DNA of 50,709 nucleotides. Origin: Dimorphilus gyrociliatus. Its lineage: Eukaryota; Annelida; Polychaeta; Dinophilidae. Location: positions 1-50,709 of the forward strand of contig CAJFCJ010000082.1 in assembly GCA_904063045.1 (NCBI GenBank), written 5' to 3'. The stretch's first letter is position 1. Each line of letters opens with the position of its first letter. The notes beneath the pieces were generated by a model. It made no database searches. It was not told the DNA's origin and saw nothing but the letters and a program-made list of their open reading frames with translations. A program made the translations under genes and the position numbers. Shown piece by piece: positions 45,556-50,709 of this stretch.

Positions 45556-46305
45556 TTAGCAGAAAGTTTGCTTAGTTTGAAATCTTATAGATGACTTAGT
45601 ATAACCATGAATTATTGGATTTATCATTGAATTCGAAAGGACAAAAGAATATTTAAATTAGCATTCCAATTATCTCCATTTTGCACTATGTGCAAATTGA
45701 TAATAGTAGTTGATGATAGTACAATCCAATAGATACAAATTCACTATCAATAAAGATGATAGAACGCCTATACTACTCCCTTGAGCTTCTATATTAGCAG
45801 CGTTCCAGACATCAGACACTACTCTTCTCCTATTTTTCTTAATTGCTCTCACTACTGGAACGTATAACAATAGATTGATAATGGAATTTGGTACAACGGT
45901 CACGAATGACCAAAAGTACAGAAACGAAACAGGAAATACATTGGCAATTTCACATTCAACAGTAATATTCTCTTTCAAACCAGTCTCGTATAGATTCCAA
46001 CCCATAACTATGGGTTATGTAATTAGTGTCAAGATTAAAGATGACATTCCAACTGTCATAAAAACAAACTGGGTTAAAATGAGACAACCATAGAAATTGG
46101 TTTGTCTGCTTTTCAGAAGAAAATAAACTGATATGCCAATTGAGAAAAAAAAATCTGTACAAGTCATTGCAGTTACACCAAAATTATGTATTTTCTTTAT
46201 ATCTTTATTTATTATACGAATTACGATTAAATTACAGTTTAAAATCAAACCAACAAACTGATTAAAGTGCGTGAGCGATAATATAGCAATTTTAATAATA
46301 TTCAT
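45556..46305 (-). pseudogene. Class A (rhodopsin-like) GPCR pseudogene
   Basis: From ATG 46305: TM1 (GLILNCNLIVIRI), TM2 (TAMTCTDFFFSIGISVYFLL) and TM3 (FVFMTVGMSSLILTLIT). Then TAA at 46015-46017, directly followed in frame by PIVMGWN, the TM4/ECL2 boundary of class A receptors. The DRY region and TM4 (~35-40 residues) are therefore missing. TM5 (SFVTVVPNSIINLLLYVPVV), a basic loop and TM6 follow. Two more in-frame TAA codons (45670-45672, 45658-45660) precede a TM7 with SMINPIIHGY. The deletion and three stops make it a clear pseudogene; the GWN motif is shared by several lipid and nucleoside receptor groups, so no subfamily is named. Confidence 0.78.
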
Positions 46306-46753
46306 CTTTACACTTCAGTCTTCGAATGAAGAAAATGAAAAGATGGACCTGACAAAGAACAAATGGAACGTATTTGCATAATACATTAATTGCACAAATG
46401 TAACTCTACACTTAATATGGAAATAGTGATTATTAATTCAATTTTCATCAAACAATTTTTTCAAGCAAACCTTGATGATTTATTTTAAATTCATTTGTTA
46501 AAGAACTCTGATTATTTCTTAATAAAACTTGATCAACGTGTACAAAATAAGACTGATTACTATTTCGGAAATGAAAAACTAGGGAAGAACAATCATTGTC
46601 TTGATTCCTAATTTGACCTTTAACCTGGAAGCTAAAGGTCGTGAAGCGTTACGTTTCAAGCTGAAATGTCCTGGCTCAAACTGTGAAGCAACCCTTTGAA
46701 TTAGAATTAGGATTTAAGTACATTTTTGTGTGAATTGCTATTAAAAATTTCTG
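46306..46753. other. Intergenic region, no gene recognised
   Basis: Between the GPCR pseudogene start and the 3' end of the caspase gene. Probably holds the caspase 3' UTR; nothing else stands out. Confidence 0.45.
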
Positions 46754-49700
46754 TCAATATATTTTCCTGTCTGAGGGAAAGAAAAAATAATCTTTACAAT
46801 TTGTTCCACTTGTTATTGGTATTTGCTGGAATTCACAGTTTTCTTCTGATTCTCTCATGAAGTATTTTATGTAGATTTCAACATTTCTTAAAGTTCTTTT
46901 TTTACTATTTTGCAGGAATAACATTGAAAACATAAATGCTCTTATAAAAATACTTCCTTTATCTGTTCTCCAAGCCGCTCTATCTGGTATTGTTGAGTTT
47001 AAATGGAATATATCAACTAAGTTGGATGACTTTTCCGAAGATGAGGACAGGGTTATGAAATTTTCATTTGAAGAATTGCTTTTGCCTGAAAGTTAGATAT
47101 TTTAAAGCTAAATTAAAGAGAAAAACAACTATATACCTCGACAACATTGAGTTAAAAAGATTTTAGGTTTATCCTTTAAACAATCCATACTGAATTTCTC
47201 ATACAATTTATCAAATGACATCATATTGTCATCAATTTCAGTCAATGATCTTAATTTAAAACTATCATCACTTCCGTGTGCTAAAATGCAGACAATAACA
47301 GATTTTATTTCATTTTCTTCTTTTGATATTTTTTCCTCGAGATCAGCTATTTTGTCACATAAAGCCAATTTTGTACAATTATACCACTCTTCACTGTTGT
47401 AGTTCAAGCTACTAATCATTGATCTTAGATTTTTCAAATCTGTATTTGTTCCCAATTCTCTATTCTCCAACATTGCAATGATGATAACCATGTTCCTGCC
47501 TCTGGTGTCATATAGTTCCTGTGATAAAAAATCAATAAATCCTCATCATCTCTAGTGGATAGTATGATTTCCCTCACAATTGAGGCCAACAGTGAATTGT
47601 ACTCGAAATGAGACACTGTTGTTGAGATAAAATGGCAATATACCCTAATAACTTACTTCATTATCAATCTTAGCAATCAAATTGCTATTAGTCAAAAATT
47701 TTTGGTCAACAGGCTGAAGAGGAAAACTGTAAAGTGATTCTGAAAATAAAAAATAACATGAACTAGAGTCTGGGAGAAAATGGCCCATGTTTTCATTCTC
47801 TACCCTAACCCACAAACTACCCAGCTTCTTGCCCTTTATTCTTTCTAACCCTCAGCTCAGCCTTGAATGAACTTAAAAAGAGCTAAATTAAAATTTTCCC
47901 AACCTTGGAAATGTCCCAAAAATATTAAACTAAACTTTACTTGGTCTTTCTCTCCCTAACCAAAAAAAACTAACCCTGCTCTGTGAAAAAGTTCACAAAT
48001 GTTTTAGGACTTAATTCAATATCCTTATTATTCTCATTACTCTCAAGGCAATAGTAAAGAAAGTCATCACTCCACAATCGTTTTTCTTCAGATTCTGATT
48101 CTAAATAGAATTCCAAACTGGATCTAAAATTATTGATATTTGATATTTCTCTTTTAAACCTTAAAAAGCATTTTGCATCTGAAAATTATTGCATTAACTT
48201 TATATATTTGTTAAACATCAATTGTTTATTCATTTATTAAACTTACTGTTTTCAAATTTGTTAATTAAATCTTTAATGCTTGTTGTTATAGTATCCTGAA
48301 CAATGTCATTAGATTTTAATTCACAAAATAAACGAGTTTCAGAAATATTGTCTTTGAATTTTATCTTAAATCCACCATTTATTAATGAAACATTGCCTTT
48401 CTAAAATTATAATCTTTTTATTGAATAGTATGTTGTGTAATATATTTTTCATACCTGTTTTACTTCTAAATCTTTTCCTAGCTTGTAATAAATATATAAA
48501 TAATATTTATCTATTTCCTTTTCTAAATTTATATAATATGTCAGCCACACTTCATCACCTTTTTTCAACTTTTCCTCTATACCAGCATTGCAAAAGTGGT
48601 CAATTCTCATTTTAACTTTATTAAAAGAATATTCCAAAATGTTTACATTATCTGTTGTCTGAATTTTGTTCATAAAGTCAGTTTTGGAATTGTAATGCAA
48701 TATTGTGGTCATTTCCAGAGTTGGTTTATTATTTCCATGAAAGGTGACATTTTCAGGTTCACACAAAATAAAATTATGAAATAAAATTTCCTTTCCACTG
48801 TCATTCAAATTAACATTTTGTCTTATTGAAATGACTGTTATTTCATCAAAACTTTTCATTGGAAAAGACAATTTAGCATTGTCAATTTTTAAATCTATCT
48901 CTTTTCCAGTCCAGATCCAAGTGTCATATATTTTCTGATTATGTCTAAATCTGCTCTGTGGTTCAAATGAAAAATTCTCTTCATTCTTTCTTATACCATT
49001 GAGATTAAATTGTAGTGATATATTCAATTCATGATCAAGGTCTTCAACCAAGAAATTATCTTTAAAAACAAATCCTTTTAGTGTAAAGAATGTATTGAAT
49101 TTATTTTTGGATAAATTTAATTCTTTTCTTTTAATTATAAATTCAACTTCAGTATCTGGTTGTAAAGTTGGCTTTAACTTTTCCAAAAATATAATGTGTG
49201 ATGCAGAATTAATGCATTTAATATCTGATGTTATCAACAATTCAATTTGATTTACATTTTTGAAAGATTTTAATATTCTTAAACATAAGAAAAGAAAAGT
49301 TGGTTTATCTGATTGCTTTATAGGCCAATACCATTTTTTTGCGGTGTTTGCATATAAATCACTTGTTAACCTATCAGCTTCTATTAAGAAGTTACTACTT
49401 AAATCCCAATGAATGCCTAAATTATGTTTAAAGTATGGAATAGTTATCCAACCAATTTTTTTAGTATGTTTTAATGTGCTAAAAAACCTGACAGAAGTTT
49501 TCATTACTTCAATGCAAATGAAGCAATCTTTTGTTATAGCATTTTCTTTCAAAACCAAATTTAAACCAACAAAAGTTTTAATTATTCTATCACTCTTCCT
49601 TAAATGAAGATATATTATCATTGAAGAATTAGACCAAATTACAAGTGGGTAAGCTCCTGTTCCTAATTTGCAGACATTATCATCCATAAACACTTTTCTA

Positions 49701-50709
49701 TTAATGTCATTAAAATAATCAATTGCTGTAGAAATTAAAAAAAATGACAATCAAAATTTACTAAACTTTCATTGAGAATTATATATTATACATTTTTTAC
49801 TAATCAAACAAAATAAATGAAAAAAATCATAGATACCTTTAGAGTCAAAGTATTTATACATTTTGTAAAGTATATTAAAATCTTCACTTGGTTTTGGACA
49901 ATCTTTTGTTGACCTAACAAATGAGATTGATCTACAACAAAAATGTTGCTTCATTAAATTCTTTATAACAGCTTTCCTATTATCAAATTCATATGTATTG
50001 TTAATGTTAAGTTTCGTCACTAAAAACTGTAAATGGATATTATGTCCCAGATCAAAATGGTCATTACCATTAAATGAAAATTCAAACAACCAAATTGAAT
50101 TCTTTTTGAAAAATTCATTCATATTTTTGAATATTGAATTTACATCACACAATTCAAACTTATTCCCTTGGAGGTTCACTATCTCAAGATTAGGGTTGCT
50201 CTTCATTGCATCAATAACTAAAATTCCAACTTCATGACTGAATGAACATTGAGGGAAATATAAGACTCTTAATTTCAAACAATTTCTCTTAATACTCTGA
50301 AATATATCTTTGGCCATACGTGATCCAAAACTATTGAATCCTAGGTATAATTCTTCCAGATTTGAATTAAAACCAATAACTTGATCACTTGATGATTCGT
50401 TATCTTTAAAAGAACAGTTTGAAAAATTTAGTACTTTTAATGAAAGACAGTGATACTGAAGATTTATAAATAATAAATTCCCAACAGTGGAACCAAAACT
50501 ATTATTAGATAATGATAATTCTTCAATATATGAACTTTTTCGAATTGCATCACCAACAATATCACCAATACTTTCATCAAAACCACAATTTGATAAATTC
50601 AAAATTCTTAAATTAGAATAACTTTGAGAAATACTGTCAAAAATTCTTTGACCAACTTTTGAACCAAATTTATTGTCTTGTAAATATAATTCTTGAAGAT
50701 ATGAACTTT
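46754..50709 (-). CDS. LRR - (ZU5/UPA-like) - caspase fusion protein, 5' end outside the window
   Basis: Seven exons, all phases agreeing: >50709-49837, 49725-48455, 48400-48247, 48178-47975, 47739-47657, 47518-47137, 47085-46754 (TGA). At least ~1,098 residues. Exon 1 is RI-type LRR (SYLQELYL..NKFGS, LRVLYFPQCSF). Exon 2 is mostly unassigned; its last third through exon 3 resembles ZU5 followed by UPA (tentative), with DHFCNAG where PIDD1-type ZU5 domains have HFS. Exons 5-7 are a full caspase: RG..NREL-G-T-x-x-D, catalytic His in LAHGS, catalytic Cys in TQCCRG (usually QACRG), then p10 with STIPDRAAWR, GSIFI and a terminal YFFFP. Cytosolic sensing by LRRs coupled to protease output is inferred. 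PIDD1 (LRR-ZU5-UPA-death domain) is the closest known layout. CpG-poor, no lesions. Confidence 0.88.
47770..47960 (+). repeat. Dispersed repeat with CCCTAA core, inside a caspase-gene intron
   Basis: gaaaatggccc, then taccctaaccc (about 47802-47812), then ctaaccctcagctcagcc. Same order and orientation as the 13.37 and 40.42 kb copies. It lies in the intron between exons 4 and 5 of the caspase gene. Confidence 0.5.

Noticed and set aside
1-50709. Reassigned stop codon (alternative nuclear code), suggested by several in-frame TAA/TAG
   Set aside because: The intact genes (caspase fusion, LRR-only, peptide, discoidin) end normally at TGA, TAG and TAA and use ordinary Gln/Tyr codons; the stops occur in genes with other signs of decay or inside introns.
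1-50709. CRISPR arrays, bacterial operons, tRNA or rRNA genes
   Set aside because: Searched by eye and none found; the splice structure and families are eukaryotic.

Overview
The window is AT-rich nuclear DNA from a bilaterian invertebrate with compact genes: GT...AG introns of about 43-65 nt can be traced by reading phase, and repeats lie between and inside genes. The family mix (receptors of the LDLa-LRR-7TM type known from the snail protein GRL101, SRCR, CTLD, CUB and MAM ectodomains, NACHT-LRR proteins, a caspase, FLYWCH/MULE and mariner transposons) suggests a spiralian (lophotrochozoan). That is inference; no rRNA, tRNA or other taxonomic marker was seen.

Layout. 0.2-1.0 kb (-): chitin-binding/TSP1/C1q-like protein with a one-base frame break, bordered by a mariner remnant. 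2.1-2.5 kb: possible solo LTR. 2.7-7.4 kb (-): intronless NACHT-LRR protein with one in-frame TAA between NACHT and LRR regions. 8-13.5 kb: repeats, a MULE transposase fragment, and pieces duplicated again at 41-44 kb. 13.6-15.2 kb (+): intronless LRR-only protein related to the NLR. 16.0-21.7 and 22.7-30.2 kb (-): two tandem, very large modular GPCR genes; the first reads intact through its 7TM part, the second carries a frameshift and a stop codon. 30.5-33.1 kb: mariner copy, then an env-like ORF beside an LTR-like segment. 34.2-37.4 kb (-): multi-MAM protein with a frame break. 37.4-40 kb: MULE fragment, then a MULE/FLYWCH element nested in a mariner. 40.8-41.3 kb (+): three-exon secreted cysteine-rich peptide with a dibasic site. 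42.3-44.4 kb (+): secreted protein with two discoidin-like domains. 45.6-46.3 kb (-): decayed class A GPCR. 46.8 kb to the window end (-): seven exons, all phases verified, encoding an LRR protein fused to a caspase.

Most recognisable genes look like recognition or cell-surface signalling proteins. The strongest candidate for an undescribed system is the LRR - (ZU5/UPA-like) - caspase fusion at 46.8-50.7 kb. It resembles PIDD1 in order but has a protease where PIDD1 has a death domain, so sensing, possible self-cleavage and protease output could lie in one chain. It shares the window with a CARD-like/NACHT/LRR protein and an LRR-only protein built on related repeats.

The window is also a compositional mosaic: genes between 13.6 and 30.2 kb are visibly CpG-rich, while the NLR, MAM and caspase genes are nearly CpG-free, as expected from mosaic germline DNA methylation. 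Several genes have single stops or one-base frame breaks, two of them in homopolymers; these may be true decay, alleles or consensus errors, and I mark each.
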